A stretch of 7,551 nucleotides of DNA from Rugosibacter sp. (GTDB lineage Bacteria > Pseudomonadota > Gammaproteobacteria > Burkholderiales > Rhodocyclaceae): contig JAUSQB010000238.1 of NCBI GenBank assembly GCA_030652715.1, positions 1 through 7,551 on the forward strand. The letters are read 5' to 3'. This document shows, one piece after another, positions 7,414-7,551 of the stretch. A program made the position numbers and the translations under genes. Below the pieces are notes generated by a model that saw only the letters and a list, made by a program, of their open reading frames with translations, was not told where the DNA came from and made no database searches. Position 1 is the first letter of the stretch. Each line of letters begins with the position of its first letter.

Positions 7414-7551
7414 TATGAGTTCTCCTGAGGCATATATTTGGCCAGTAGCAGCCCTTGGCCGATGATAAACAGAAACATCAATCCCATGCCGCCAAAAAGT
7501 TTGAAGTTAACCCAGATGGCAGTGCTGAAGTTGAATGCGACATAAAGATTG
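7413..7551 (-). CDS. yciB: Septation protein A / inner-membrane-spanning protein YciB (IspZ), C-terminal part
   Basis: Only the last 45 codons and the TAA stop are in the window; the gene begins beyond the right edge. The translated end reads [20 protein letters not shown] (first 20 residues visible), then a final hydrophobic helix with [20 protein letters not shown] and the tail PQENS. The [10 protein letters not shown]...[11 protein letters not shown] block is the recognisable C-terminus of YciB/IspZ, a polytopic inner-membrane protein of about 180 residues. It is needed for normal septation in Shigella and linked to envelope integrity and cell elongation in E. coli. Its stop codon overlaps the YciI start as TAATG, and the YciI ribosome binding site lies inside its last codons. 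It is the most upstream visible gene of the leftward operon, and the promoter is outside the window. Confidence 0.93.
   Translation of the reverse strand, partial: NLYVAFNFSTAIWVNFKLFGGMGLMFLFIIGQGLLLAKYMPQENS
7422..7426 (-). promoter_or_regulatory. Ribosome binding site of the YciI-family gene
   Basis: AGGAG on the minus strand, eight bases before the ATG at 7413 and inside the coding end of yciB (codons for Q-E). It supports the short-overlap start of the YciI gene and coupling to yciB translation. Confidence 0.7.

Overview
The window looks like ordinary chromosome from a betaproteobacterium of moderate GC content. Two things suggest this. PurL is the long single-chain type, with the internal insertions I associate with betaproteobacterial versions. 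The gene order yciB - YciI - BolA - periplasmic parvulin is, from memory, a common betaproteobacterial cluster. I cannot name a genus. I see no RNA genes, insertion sequences, CRISPR arrays or attachment sites.

Layout. Positions 39-4040 (+ strand) hold a complete purL, the 1333-residue phosphoribosylformylglycinamidine synthase of purine synthesis. All other genes are on the minus strand. A convergent hairpin at 4053-4097 separates purL from a two-gene unit: an antibiotic-biosynthesis-monooxygenase-like (ABM) protein with two C-terminal membrane helices (5309-5884), followed by a 12-helix MFS transporter (4066-5280). A second hairpin at 5926-5953 insulates this pair from a tightly packed operon running leftward from the right edge. 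That operon holds the 3' end of yciB (septation/inner-membrane protein), a YciI-family gene, a BolA-family gene and a signal-peptide-bearing SurA/PpiC-type peptidyl-prolyl isomerase. Its first three genes overlap by 1 and 4 bases.

How the parts work together. purL is a stand-alone housekeeping gene. The right-hand operon combines cell-envelope functions (YciB, periplasmic foldase) with a small BolA protein, a family tied elsewhere to glutaredoxins and Fe-S handling. The ABM-MFS pair is the only accessory-looking part. An oxidoreductase-like or heme/quinone-binding-like membrane protein next to an efflux-type MFS carrier suggests modification or export of a small molecule, but the substrate cannot be read from the sequence. 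I found no clear undescribed system. The most notable points are the terminator built into the last codons of the MFS gene, the shared wobble asymmetry of both terminators, and the lack of Shine-Dalgarno sequences in the ABM-MFS pair.
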